From an uncultured Prevotellaceae bacterium (GTDB lineage Bacteria; Bacteroidota; Bacteroidia; Bacteroidales; Muribaculaceae), in contig ONKF01000003.1 of assembly GCA_900318335.1 (NCBI GenBank), positions 62,001-126,000 on the forward strand: 64,000 nucleotides of DNA, written 5' to 3'. The translations under genes and the position numbers were made by a program. This document shows, one piece after another, positions 16,937-26,321 of this stretch. Each line of letters begins with the position of its first letter. The stretch's first letter is position 1. Below the pieces are notes generated by a model. The model did no database searches. It was not told the DNA's origin and saw only the letters and a list, made by a program, of their open reading frames with translations.

Positions 16937-16977
16937 ATGCGCACTGGCCGAACTACCAGTGCGCATCTGCTTTTTTT
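16937..16977 (+). terminator. Intrinsic terminator after the second C10 protease
   Basis: A perfect 11-bp stem, ATGCGCACTGG/CCAGTGCGCAT (16937-16947, 16956-16966), is followed by CTGC and seven T. Confidence 0.9.
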
Positions 16978-17043
16978 GATAATAAATTAGAGAAGAGTAG
17001 ATATTTTCCTGTGGAAAAAGGAGGATATATGAAAAAAAATTCA

Positions 17044-17051
17044 TAATTTTG
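17044..17051 (+). promoter_or_regulatory. -7 box for the third C10 protease
   Basis: TAATTTTG matches TAnnTTTG, 69 nt before the ATG and just after a terminator. No clear -33 box. Confidence 0.55.
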
Positions 17052-17119
17052 GCGCGACTATTTAACTGCACATTTCTTAACTATCATTATTTATAAATCT
17101 TTTTTCATTAACAGAGACT

Positions 17120-18505
17120 ATGAACTTCAAGAAACTTAGTATCTCATGTGCGCTGGCAGTAGCAGGTCTGATGGCCGCCAATGCCGGTAACATCGACGCG
17201 AATGCAGCACGCCAGGCTGCCAACGACTTCATCAAGAAGAACGTCGCCGCCAAGGGCATGTTTAAAGCTCCCTCAATGGCTGACATCAAGCTCGCTCATA
17301 CCGAGGCATCGAGCGTAGAAGGCAACGCTTACTATGTGTTCAACATCCAGGGTGGCGGTTGGGTTATCATGGCTGGTGACGACCGTGCTAAGCAGGTACT
17401 CGCCTATGGTAACACGGGTAACATCGATATGAACAACCTGCCCGGCAATATGAAGGCTTACCTGAACATGCTCAAGGGCCAGATTGAAACCGCTCAGGCC
17501 TACAAGGGCAAAACCGTTCCAGTGAAAGCATCCAAGCGTTCAACTCCTATCGATCCAATGCTGAAGAGTAGCTGGGGACAAGGTGATCCATGGAACCGCC
17601 TGTGTCCGACGAACGCCATGGGACAACGCACTTCGGTGGGTTGTGCCCCTCTTGCCATGGCACAAGTCATGAACTACTGGAAATACCCGAGTGAAGTATC
17701 GGCAGTCTCGGGCTACCCTGGTAACTACACCAGTCTGCCCGCCACCACATTTAACTATGACCTGATTCTTGACCAATACGCCTACTACGATCCCGTGACT
17801 GGTAACCCTATTGTTGTAGACTTTACCGAAGATCAGGCCAATGAAGTTGCCAAGTTGAGCCGCTACTGCGGACAAGCCTGCAAGTCTCGCTATGGAAATA
17901 GCGGCACAAGCACAGGCAGTTATTCTTATGATCAGCGAGACGGTTTCAAAACCTTCGGTTTCAATGAGAACTTGCAATTGATTGGCAAAGATGCATTCTA
18001 CTACACCGATAATTCTAACGATTATACCATTGATGAATGGTGTGAACTGATATGCACCGAGCTTGAAGCTGGACATCCCATCCCCTACCATGACGTCTGG
18101 GAAGGTCATGCTTGGGTACTCGATGGCGTTGATGCCGAAGGCCGATTCCACATGAATTGGGGTTTCAATGGAAAGTTTGACGGCTGGTATGAAATCGACG
18201 CCTTGTCTTTCCATCCTTATGGTGACGATGAGATTTGGGATTTCAGCCAAACCAGCAACAGTGGAAATCAGATGGTTATCGGTTGCTACCCCTATGATGG
18301 CTATGTAATTCCCACTCTGGATCCTGTACCTGGTGACATCAATGGCGACAACGTTGTGGGCATCACCGACGTGACCTCCTTGATTGACAAGCTGCTGGCT
18401 GGTAGCACCATCGACAACGAGATTGGTGACCTCAATGGTGACGAAAAAGTTGATATCAGTGACTTGACCGCCCTCATCGACATGATTCTGAACCGCAACA
18501 ACTAA
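17120..18505 (+). CDS. C10 family cysteine protease with dockerin-like tail
   Basis: 461 residues; signal peptide MNFKKLSISCALAVAGLMAANAG. Spi-type propeptide about 23-125 (YYVFNIQGGGWVIMAGDD), then the C10 domain with Cys175 (TSVGCAPLAMAQVMNYW), His330 (EGHAWVLDGVD) and the MNWGFNGKFDGWY motif. It is the most diverged of the three tandem proteases. The tail has two intact dockerin-like repeats (GDINGDNVVGITDVTSLIDKLL and GDLNGDEKVDISDLTALIDMIL). Own promoter and terminator. Confidence 0.9.
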   Translation: MNFKKLSISCALAVAGLMAANAGNIDANAARQAANDFIKKNVAAKGMFKAPSMADIKLAHTEASSVEGNAYYVFNIQGGGWVIMAGDDRAKQVLAYGNTGNIDMNNLPGNMKAYLNMLKGQIETAQAYKGKTVPVKASKRSTPIDPMLKSSWGQGDPWNRLCPTNAMGQRTSVGCAPLAMAQVMNYWKYPSEVSAVSGYPGNYTSLPATTFNYDLILDQYAYYDPVTGNPIVVDFTEDQANEVAKLSRYCGQACKSRYGNSGTSTGSYSYDQRDGFKTFGFNENLQLIGKDAFYYTDNSNDYTIDEWCELICTELEAGHPIPYHDVWEGHAWVLDGVDAEGRFHMNWGFNGKFDGWYEIDALSFHPYGDDEIWDFSQTSNSGNQMVIGCYPYDGYVIPTLDPVPGDINGDNVVGITDVTSLIDKLLAGSTIDNEIGDLNGDEKVDISDLTALIDMILNRNN

Positions 18506-18528
18506 TTAAGAGTTTGACTAACTGCTAT

Positions 18529-18565
18529 AGTAGAGGCGTAGTAAAAACTACGTCTCTACTTTTTT
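18529..18565 (+). terminator. Intrinsic terminator after the third C10 protease
   Basis: A 14-pair stem, AGTAGAGGCGTAGT with ACTACGTCTCTACT (one G-T pair, AAAA loop), is followed by TTTTT. Confidence 0.88.
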
Positions 18566-18600
18566 GTTGCACAAGAGAGCGTAGTTTCACAAATAATCAC

Positions 18601-18608
18601 TACCTTTG
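18601..18608 (+). promoter_or_regulatory. -7 box for the dxs-trk operon
   Basis: TACCTTTG matches TAnnTTTG; the first gene starts 26 nt further on. Confidence 0.55.
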
Positions 18609-18634
18609 CAGTTTAGACAAATGATAACGAGAAG

Positions 18635-18811
18635 ATGACAAACGGTAACATCATACGTTTTGCCTGCATCCTGCTGCTGTGGCTGGGATTATGCTGGCTA
18701 CTGCTCACGAGGGCTGCAAGAATCGACTTCATGGTGATTTTCACCATCGTGGCGTCGGGCATCATCGTGTTTGTCCCTCTCTACAAGAAATATGTGAGAA
18801 AAAAAGACTAA
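18635..18811 (+). CDS. Small two-helix membrane protein, 58 residues
   Basis: Short gene read directly from the sequence: it begins MTNGNIIRFACILLLWLGLC and ends with the basic tail KKYVRKKD. Two hydrophobic helices (about 6-25 and 32-49) are separated by TRAARID. It stops 3 nt before the dxs ATG, so it is translationally linked to dxs. I do not recognise a family; a small membrane gene ahead of dxs recurs in Bacteroidales in my recollection. Confidence 0.7.
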   Translation: MTNGNIIRFACILLLWLGLCWLLLTRAARIDFMVIFTIVASGIIVFVPLYKKYVRKKD

Positions 18812-18814
18812 GCC

Positions 18815-20728
18815 ATGACAAAGAACTCCTATATACAACAACATTGCCCGCTGCTGGCGACCATCGACAGCCCTGCCGACCTGCGTAAGCTCGACATCGA
18901 CAGGCTGCCACAGGTGTGCGACGAGCTACGGCAATTCATGATACACGAGCTCTCGAGCAACCCTGGGCACTTCGCGTCGAGCATGGGTGCCGTCGAGATA
19001 GTAGTGGCACTCCACTACGTGTTCAACACCCCCGACGACCGCCTCGTGTGGGACGTGGGCCATCAGGCCTATGCCCACAAGATCTTGACGGGCCGACGTG
19101 ACCAGTTTGACGACAACCGCAAGCTGGATGGCCTGAGCGGCTTCCCCAATCCGGCCGAGAGCGAGTATGACACATTCACGGCAGGTCATGCGTCGAACAG
19201 CATCTCGGCAGCCTTGGGAATGGCGATTGCCGCTGAGCTGCAAAACAACCAGGACCGCAAGGTGGTGGCCGTCATCGGTGACGCGAGCATCAGTGGCGGA
19301 TTGGCCTTTGAGGGCATCAACAATGCGACGACCAATCCCAACAACCTGATTATCGTGCTCAATGACAACGACATGGCCATTGACGCCAATGTGGGCGCCC
19401 TGAGTTCCTACATGAGCGACCTGCACACTTCACACCGCTATAACAAGGTGCGCTACAAGGCCTATCAGTTCCTGCGCCGCCACAATGTCATCAACGACAA
19501 CCGCAAGGGATTGATCATGCGTTTCAGCAACGCGATGAAGTCGCTGCTGTCGGGCCAGCAGAATATCTTTGAGGGCTTGAACATACGCTACTTCGGCCTC
19601 TACGACGGGCACGATGTGAAGCGACTGGTGAAAGTGTTCCGCGAAATCAAGGACATGACCGGTCCCAAACTGGTCCATGTGCGCACCATCAAGGGCAAGG
19701 GATTTGCCGCCGCCGAGGCCGACCCCGCCACATGGCATGCCCCCGGCAAGTTTGACGAGGAGACCGGCGAACGCACCAAGGGCGGCAAGGGTGGTCCCAT
19801 CAAGTACCAGGATGTGTTTGGCAAAACGCTGGTTGAACTGGCCGAGAAGAACGACAAAATCGTGGGCATCACCGCCGCCATGCCGAGCGGCACATCGATG
19901 TCGCTGATGCTGGAAGCCATGCCTCGACGTGCCTTTGATGTCGGCATCAGTGAGGGTCATGCGGTGACGTTTGCGGGCGGACTTGCCAAGGACGGCATGC
20001 GCCCCTACTGCGCCATCTACAGCACGTTCCTGCAACGCGGATATGACTCCATCATCCATGACGTGGCTATACAGGGCCTGCCGGTGACCTTCTGCATCGA
20101 CCGTGGCGGCATCGTTGGCGAGGACGGCGTGACGCATCATGGCCTGTTTGACCTGGCCTACCTGCGCTGCATTCCCGGCATGATTGTGGCCTCGCCCATC
20201 AACGAGCATGACCTGCGCAACCTGATGTACACAGCCCAACATGACAACTATGGCCCGTTTGCCATCCGTTATCCGCGTGGCAAGGGTGTTATTGCCGACT
20301 GGCATAACGAGATGCAGGTCCTGCCCATCGGGCGCGGCCGCTGCATGAACCAGGGCGAAGGTGTGGCGGTGCTGAGCATCGGGCACATCGGCAACACCGT
20401 CATCGAGGTGGTCAACCACCTGAAAGAACAAGGCATCAACGTGGGCCACTATGACATGATCTTCCTCAAGCCCATTGATGAGGACATCCTTGAGGAAGCC
20501 ACCACCCGCTACCACAGCATCATCACCATCGAGGACGGCACAGTCATGGGCGGCCTCGGGTCGGCCGTGGCCGAGTGGATCGCATTGCATCACCGCGACA
20601 CACGCCTCAAGATGATAGGCGTGCAGGATGAGTTTGTGCATCAGGGCACAGTGGCACAGCTGCATGAGCGCTGTGGCATGGATGCCCGCTCTGTTGAGGA
20701 AGACATCAAGCAACTGCTTAAGAAATAA
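18815..20728 (+). CDS. dxs: 1-deoxy-D-xylulose-5-phosphate synthase
   Basis: 637 residues, the normal length. It condenses pyruvate and glyceraldehyde 3-phosphate to DXP, the first step of the MEP isoprenoid route, with thiamine diphosphate. Visible motifs: VWDVGHQAYAHKILTGRRD, AGHASNSISAALGMA, the TPP/Mg motif GDASISGGLAFEGINNA with LNDNDMAID, and the transketolase C-terminal part with DRGGIVGEDGVTHHG. Cytoplasmic. The promoter lies upstream of the small membrane protein; trkA follows 26 nt after the stop. Confidence 0.96.
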   Translation: MTKNSYIQQHCPLLATIDSPADLRKLDIDRLPQVCDELRQFMIHELSSNPGHFASSMGAVEIVVALHYVFNTPDDRLVWDVGHQAYAHKILTGRRDQFDDNRKLDGLSGFPNPAESEYDTFTAGHASNSISAALGMAIAAELQNNQDRKVVAVIGDASISGGLAFEGINNATTNPNNLIIVLNDNDMAIDANVGALSSYMSDLHTSHRYNKVRYKAYQFLRRHNVINDNRKGLIMRFSNAMKSLLSGQQNIFEGLNIRYFGLYDGHDVKRLVKVFREIKDMTGPKLVHVRTIKGKGFAAAEADPATWHAPGKFDEETGERTKGGKGGPIKYQDVFGKTLVELAEKNDKIVGITAAMPSGTSMSLMLEAMPRRAFDVGISEGHAVTFAGGLAKDGMRPYCAIYSTFLQRGYDSIIHDVAIQGLPVTFCIDRGGIVGEDGVTHHGLFDLAYLRCIPGMIVASPINEHDLRNLMYTAQHDNYGPFAIRYPRGKGVIADWHNEMQVLPIGRGRCMNQGEGVAVLSIGHIGNTVIEVVNHLKEQGINVGHYDMIFLKPIDEDILEEATTRYHSIITIEDGTVMGGLGSAVAEWIALHHRDTRLKMIGVQDEFVHQGTVAQLHERCGMDARSVEEDIKQLLKK

Positions 20729-20754
20729 GATATCAACCATATATTAAAGGACTC

Positions 20755-22086
20755 ATGAGAATTGTTATTGCCGGCGCTGGAGAAGTCGGGACACATCTGG
20801 CCAAGATGCTCAGCAATGAGAAGCAGGATATCATCGTCATGGACGTTGAGAACAAGAAACTCGAGCCCCTCGAGAATTACAACCTGCTTACTTATCAGGG
20901 CAGCGCTATCTCCTTCAGCGACCTGAATGCCATCAAGACAGGGGCCTGTGACCTGTTTATTGCCGTGACCAAGAGCGAGGCCCGTAATATCCTGGCCTGC
21001 TCGATGGCTAAGAAATTAGGTGCCAAGAAAACCGTCGCCCGCATCGACAATGACGAGTTCTTTAACGTGAGCTGGCACGAGCACTTCACTCAGCTGGGCA
21101 TTGACCACCTCATCTATCCCGAGATGTTGGCAGCCAAGGAAATCACCAGCGCATTGAAGCGCACATGGGCCAGAAACTGGTTTGAGCTGTTTGACGGCGA
21201 GCTCATCGTTGTGGGAGTGAAAATCCGCTCTAACGCCGCCATCGTCAACCGCATGCTCAAGGACCTGTCCGACATCAGCCAATTCCTGCACGTGTCGGCC
21301 ATCAAACGCAACCGCGAAATCATTATTCCGCGCGGCGAAGACCGCATTCTGGAGAACGATATCGTGTATATCGCCACCACCCGCGACTACATTGAGGATG
21401 TGCGCGAGGCATGCGGCAAACAGCAGTCACCCGTTGACAATGTGCTCATCGTGGGAGGCAACGACATCGCCGAGCAGGTAATTAAGAAATTAGGCAAAAG
21501 CGTCGATATCAAGATTATCGAGGAGAGCGAGGAACGCTGCGAGCAGTTGGCTCAACTCTACCCCAACTGCAAGCTGGTGCAAGGCAACTTCAGTGACTCG
21601 GAACTCAGCGAGGAGGAGAGCGTGAGCTACTATGACGCGTTTATCGCCCTGGGCGAGAATAGTGCAGTCAACATGATGGCCTGCATGATCGCCAAGACCA
21701 ACGGCGTGCCCAAGACCATCGCCCAGGTCGAGGACATCCAGTTCATCAACGAGGCCGAGGCGCTCAACATCGGCACCATCGTCAACAAGAAACTGCTGGC
21801 ATCGAGCCGCATCTTCCAAATCCTGATTGATGCCGACGAGGACAACGCACGCTGCCTTGCGCTGGCCGACGCCGAGGTGGCAGAGGTCATCGTCGAGGAG
21901 GGCGACCGTGTCACCCGTGCCGCGGTCAAGGACTTGAAACTGAGCCGCGATTTCACCATCGCCGGACTCGTGCGTGACGGCCGCGGAATGCTCGTGGGCG
22001 GCAACACCCTCATTCAGGCGGGCGACCATGTGGTGGTATTCTGCCTGCAAGGCGCTATGCACAAACTTGACAAATACTTCTCGTGA
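20755..22086 (+). CDS. trkA: Trk potassium uptake regulatory NAD-binding protein TrkA
   Basis: 443 residues with the classic duplicated RCK layout: Rossmann domain (MRIVIAGAGEVGTHLAKML), first TrkA_C domain, second Rossmann (VLIVGGNDIAEQVIKKL) and second TrkA_C. It binds NAD(H) and gates the membrane subunit TrkH on its cytoplasmic face. The stop is separated by 1 nt from the trkH start, confirming a coupled operon. Confidence 0.95.
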   Translation: MRIVIAGAGEVGTHLAKMLSNEKQDIIVMDVENKKLEPLENYNLLTYQGSAISFSDLNAIKTGACDLFIAVTKSEARNILACSMAKKLGAKKTVARIDNDEFFNVSWHEHFTQLGIDHLIYPEMLAAKEITSALKRTWARNWFELFDGELIVVGVKIRSNAAIVNRMLKDLSDISQFLHVSAIKRNREIIIPRGEDRILENDIVYIATTRDYIEDVREACGKQQSPVDNVLIVGGNDIAEQVIKKLGKSVDIKIIEESEERCEQLAQLYPNCKLVQGNFSDSELSEEESVSYYDAFIALGENSAVNMMACMIAKTNGVPKTIAQVEDIQFINEAEALNIGTIVNKKLLASSRIFQILIDADEDNARCLALADAEVAEVIVEEGDRVTRAAVKDLKLSRDFTIAGLVRDGRGMLVGGNTLIQAGDHVVVFCLQGAMHKLDKYFS

Positions 22087-22087
22087 G

Positions 22088-23569
22088 ATGCCCAAGCATA
22101 TCAACCAAAATATCAACTTCGCCATTGTGCTGCGCATGCAGGGCTTTCTGCTCCTGATTGAAGCGGCCTTTATGCTCTTCCCGCTGGCCATATCATGGGC
22201 CTATGACGAGCCCACAGCCCTGCGCTCATTCCTTTACAGCACAGCCATCACTGCCGGCGTTGGTGCAGCTATGTCTTTCGGCATCAAGCCACGCAGCACC
22301 TCGATGCACAAGCGTGAAGGCCTGATGCTGACCGCCATCATCTGGGTGTTCTTCTCGTTGTTTGGCATGTTGCCATATCTGTTCAGCGACACATTTAATA
22401 ATGTGACCGACGCTTTCTTTGAGACCATGGCAGGATTCACGACGACGGGGTCAAGCGTGATACGTTATGTGGAAGAGATTCCCCGAGGGGTACTCTTCTG
22501 GCGCGCGATGACCCAGTGGATCGGAGGCATGGGAATCATCCTGTTCACCCTCGCCGTAATCCCGATGTTGAACCAGAAGGGCGGTATCGCCTTGTTCAAC
22601 GCCGAGGTGACCGGTATCACCCATGAGCGATTGCGTCCACGCGTGAGCCAGACAGCCAAGGACCTGTGGATCATCTACATCGGCTTGACAGTGGTGCTCA
22701 CGGTGCTGCTCTATGTCGGCCCAATGGACTTGTTTGACGCTATCTGCCATGCGATGACGACTACCTCAACCGGCGGCTATTCGACCAAGAACATCGGTCT
22801 TGACTATTGGGAGTCGAGTTACGTGTTTATTGTGGTCATCATCTTTATGTTCATCGGCGGTGTCAGCTTCTCGCTCATCGCCGCCGTGGGACGTGGCAAC
22901 TTCAAGCGTATCACCAAGAACAACACCCTGCGCTGGTACTGCATGACCACACTCATCACCACCGTGGGCATCATGGCCTACATGGGCTATATGGGTTTCC
23001 TGGACACACATAGCGACAGGTTTATATACAGCGCGTTTGACACATTGTCGGCCATCACATCGACCGGTTTCTCGACATTTGATTATGAGAACAGCGGTGA
23101 GTTTGTCACGGTGGTGCTGATGGTGATGATGTTCTTTGGCGGAATGGCAGGCTCCACCTCGGGTGGTGCCAAGATGGACCGCCTGATTGTACTGCTGAAA
23201 AACACAGCAAATGAATTCTACCGTGTGTTACACACCAACTCGGTGCGTGCCGTCCACATCGACGGCAAGCCGGTTCCTAACCACGTGGTGAACAAGGTGA
23301 ACACCTTCTTTGCGGTCTATATCCTCATTATCATGGTGGTGGCGCTTTACCTGACCTTCTTTGGCGTGCCCGTGTTTGACGCGATGTACACGTCGATGTC
23401 GGCCATCAGCAATGTCGGTATCGGCTACGGCATGACGGGTCCGAGCAGCTCATGGGTCGTGCTGCATCCTGCTGCCAAGTGGGTGCTGGCCTTTGAGATG
23501 ATGGTGGGTCGTTTGGAATTGTTCACCGTCCTGGTTATCTTCACCCGCTCGTTCTGGAAGAAAGACTGA
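22088..23569 (+). CDS. trkH: Trk potassium transporter membrane subunit TrkH
   Basis: 493 residues from the ATG at 22088; the reading frame extends upstream into trkA but only this start gives the normal N-terminus. Ten or so hydrophobic segments and four pore-loop repeats, including TTTGSSVI, TTSTGGYS and ITSTGFSTF, as in SKT-type K+ transporters. Partner of TrkA directly upstream. The GGMAGSTSGGAKMDR segment is typical of TrkH. Confidence 0.95.
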   Translation: MPKHINQNINFAIVLRMQGFLLLIEAAFMLFPLAISWAYDEPTALRSFLYSTAITAGVGAAMSFGIKPRSTSMHKREGLMLTAIIWVFFSLFGMLPYLFSDTFNNVTDAFFETMAGFTTTGSSVIRYVEEIPRGVLFWRAMTQWIGGMGIILFTLAVIPMLNQKGGIALFNAEVTGITHERLRPRVSQTAKDLWIIYIGLTVVLTVLLYVGPMDLFDAICHAMTTTSTGGYSTKNIGLDYWESSYVFIVVIIFMFIGGVSFSLIAAVGRGNFKRITKNNTLRWYCMTTLITTVGIMAYMGYMGFLDTHSDRFIYSAFDTLSAITSTGFSTFDYENSGEFVTVVLMVMMFFGGMAGSTSGGAKMDRLIVLLKNTANEFYRVLHTNSVRAVHIDGKPVPNHVVNKVNTFFAVYILIIMVVALYLTFFGVPVFDAMYTSMSAISNVGIGYGMTGPSSSWVVLHPAAKWVLAFEMMVGRLELFTVLVIFTRSFWKKD

Positions 23570-23701
23570 AACCGTGTTTTTGCTCTCTTTCAGGACAATA
23601 AAAAAAAGTTTTTCTAAAGAATAAAAAAAGTGTGCGGTTTACGTTTGTAAATCAATTTTATTTTGTAATTTTACAGCCCCAAATTTATATCGATAGCAAC
23701 A

Positions 23702-26218
23702 ATGAGCAAGAGTCAAGGCAAACACAATAAGAAAACGAGTGAAAATCAGGGATATTTCGCTCCCGACATCACTGGCGTACAGAAATCGGATGAATACCTC
23801 AAGCAGAAAGAGGCAGAGGAAGCCATCAACAATGAGAATGTCACCAAGTGGCAACGCTTTAAGGCGTTCTTCCAAAACGGCAGGCTGAGGTTTGCCATTG
23901 GAATCCTGATGCTGATGACGGGTATCTACCTGTTGATCTCATTCCTGTCCTTCTTCATGTCGGCAGGGATGAGTGACCAGAACCGCGTTGCCAATTACTC
24001 GATGATTGAGAATGCCCAGGTACCTGACCAGATACGCAACGCGGGCGCCGCTATAGGTGCGTCGATGAGCGACTTCTTAATCTCGAGCGGAGTGGGTGTC
24101 GCCGCGTTTGTCATTGTCGTGTGGTTTATCACTTTAGGCCTCCGGCTGGTGCGCAAGGGCAAGAAAACCCATTTCTTCTCCTACACGCTCGTGTGCCTTT
24201 ACAGCATCTTCACCTTCTCGATGGTCGTGGGTGCCGCCACCTATTTCATGAAACCCATCACCTTCTTCCCGCTCGGTGGCTACTTCGGCTTCTATGCCAA
24301 CAAGTGGCTGATAGGCCTTGTGGGCATGTATGGCATGATTGCAGTTAACCTGGCTATCCTCATGCTGTGGGTGTTCCTCACCTACCAGACATTCAGTGCG
24401 CTCTATCACCAGCTGCAACAGGAAATTGAGAAAAAACGCAGCCGCAGCAAGGAAGAAGCCGAGAAAGTCGTGAGCCTTCCTGGCCAGTCGGTCTTCCTGG
24501 GTGGTGAACAGAAAATCGATGAGACCCCAAAGGATGAGGACGAAGTTGACAAGTCAGATGACGCCAACAGGCTTGCCCGCCGCTTCAGGTCCCATGCCAG
24601 GGGCAGAGCCGGCGAGAAGGGTGTCGCCGATAATGGCGAGGCCGCTAAGCTCAAACCCATTACGGCAAGCACTGGCGTCAGCAACCCTCATGACCCCACT
24701 GGCGAATACCGCCACTACCGCTTCCCCACCCTGGACCTGTTGCAGGACATCCGCATGAACCCCAACAGCGTCGACAAGCAGGAGCAGGACGAGAACAAGG
24801 AGCGCATCAGGGAAACCTTGAGCAAGTATGGCATCGAAATCAAGGATATCATGGTGCACGTGGGACCCACGGTGACACTGTTTGAGATTGTGCCACAGGA
24901 TGGCGTGCGCGTGAACAAGATTCGCGGTCTGGAGGACGATATCGCCCTGAGCCTTGCTGCCCTGGGCATCCGTATCATCGCTCCTATGCCCGGCAAGGGC
25001 ACCATCGGCATCGAGGTACCCAACCGCGACCCGCAGGTTGTTCCCATGCGTGAAGTGTTGGGCTCCAAGGCCTTCCAGGAGACGCGCGCCAAGCTGCCCA
25101 TGTGCCTGGGCTGCACCGTGAGCAACGAAGTGTTTATCGCCGACCTGACCAAGATGCCTCACCTGCTCGTCGCTGGTGCAACCGGTAAGGGTAAATCGGT
25201 GGGTCTGAACGCCATTATCACGTCACTGCTTTACAAGAAGGGCCCGTCAGAGCTTAAGTTTGTCCTGGTCGATCCCAAGCGAGTTGAGTTCAGCGTGTAT
25301 GCCGACTTGGAGAAATACTACTTTGCCAAGGCTCCCGGTGAGGAAAAAGCCATCATCACCGATACCGACCGCGTCATCAAGACGCTGAACTGCCTGGTAC
25401 AGGAGATGGAAAACCGCTATAGCGTGTTTGAGGAAGTGAGAGTGCGCAACGTGAGCGACTACAACGATCTGTGGCGCCGCGAGCTGCGCGACGTGCGCGA
25501 CGAGCACGGTAATCTCAAATACCAATATATGCCCTACATCGTGGGCATCATCGACGAGTTCAGTGACATGATCATGACCGCTGGCAAGGAAGTTGAGACA
25601 CCGCTGGTGCGCATCGCCCAGAAAGCCCGTGCCGTGGGTATCCACATGATTATCGCCACCCAGCGCCCGTCGTCCAAGGTCATCACCGGCTTGATCAAGG
25701 GTAACTTCCCCGGCCGCATCGCCTTTGCAGTGGCCCAGGGTATCGACAGCCAGATCATCATCGACCGCAGGGGTGCCCAGCAGCTCATCGGCCGTGGTGA
25801 CATGCTGTTCCAGATTGACGGCGAGTTGACGCGCCTGCAATGCCCGTTTGTTGATACGCCCGACATCGTGCGCATCTGCGACTACATCAAGGAGGAAGAA
25901 GACAAGGACCGTGACATCAATCACGAGGAGCCTTACATGCTGCCCGAGTACGTCGGCAAGGACGACGGCGGCGGCAGCGATGCCAATGTGGGTAACGTCA
26001 AGGACCGCGACCCGCTGTTTGAGGAAGCCGTCAGGTTTGTTGTCATGAGCAACACCGCCAGCACCTCATCGTTGCAGCGCCGCTACGAGATCGGCTACAA
26101 CCGCGCTGGCCGCCTGATGGACCAGATGGAACACGCAGGCATCGTCGGCCCGGCCCAAGGAAGCAAGCCGCGCCAAGTGCTGGTCAGCCCGATGGATATA
26201 GACCAGCTGTTCTCTTAA
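23702..26218 (+). CDS. ftsK: FtsK/SpoIIIE-family DNA translocase
   Basis: 838 residues. An N-terminal membrane region with four hydrophobic stretches (about 60-240), a charged linker, then the beta/motor domains. Walker A is GATGKGKSVGLNAI (about residues 491-504) and Walker B-like IVGIIDEFSDM. The C-terminal winged-helix gamma domain (SSLQRRYEIGYNRAGRLMDQM) recognises KOPS-like sequences in the family. It pumps chromosomal DNA at the division septum for dimer resolution. A possible promoter has TTTG at 23644 and TAATTTTA at 23666. Confidence 0.95.
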   Translation: MSKSQGKHNKKTSENQGYFAPDITGVQKSDEYLKQKEAEEAINNENVTKWQRFKAFFQNGRLRFAIGILMLMTGIYLLISFLSFFMSAGMSDQNRVANYSMIENAQVPDQIRNAGAAIGASMSDFLISSGVGVAAFVIVVWFITLGLRLVRKGKKTHFFSYTLVCLYSIFTFSMVVGAATYFMKPITFFPLGGYFGFYANKWLIGLVGMYGMIAVNLAILMLWVFLTYQTFSALYHQLQQEIEKKRSRSKEEAEKVVSLPGQSVFLGGEQKIDETPKDEDEVDKSDDANRLARRFRSHARGRAGEKGVADNGEAAKLKPITASTGVSNPHDPTGEYRHYRFPTLDLLQDIRMNPNSVDKQEQDENKERIRETLSKYGIEIKDIMVHVGPTVTLFEIVPQDGVRVNKIRGLEDDIALSLAALGIRIIAPMPGKGTIGIEVPNRDPQVVPMREVLGSKAFQETRAKLPMCLGCTVSNEVFIADLTKMPHLLVAGATGKGKSVGLNAIITSLLYKKGPSELKFVLVDPKRVEFSVYADLEKYYFAKAPGEEKAIITDTDRVIKTLNCLVQEMENRYSVFEEVRVRNVSDYNDLWRRELRDVRDEHGNLKYQYMPYIVGIIDEFSDMIMTAGKEVETPLVRIAQKARAVGIHMIIATQRPSSKVITGLIKGNFPGRIAFAVAQGIDSQIIIDRRGAQQLIGRGDMLFQIDGELTRLQCPFVDTPDIVRICDYIKEEEDKDRDINHEEPYMLPEYVGKDDGGGSDANVGNVKDRDPLFEEAVRFVVMSNTASTSSLQRRYEIGYNRAGRLMDQMEHAGIVGPAQGSKPRQVLVSPMDIDQLFS

Positions 26219-26234
26219 ACAGACAATCATCACG

Positions 26235-26271
26235 ATAGTGCCTTCCCCGATTGCGGGTTGGCACTATTTTT
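26235..26271 (+). terminator. Intrinsic terminator after ftsK
   Basis: ATAGTGCC and GGCACTAT (26235-26242, 26260-26267) enclose a 17-nt loop and are followed by TTTT. Transcription of the LolA-like gene may depend on read-through. Confidence 0.8.
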
Positions 26272-26321
26272 GCTGATACATGCTGTAATACGCATATCAC
26301 TGAATCAATAGATTAAAAAAA

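Noticed and set aside
10990-18505. Cellulosome
   Set aside because: Dockerin-like tails are present, but there are no cohesins, scaffoldins or cellulases in the window.
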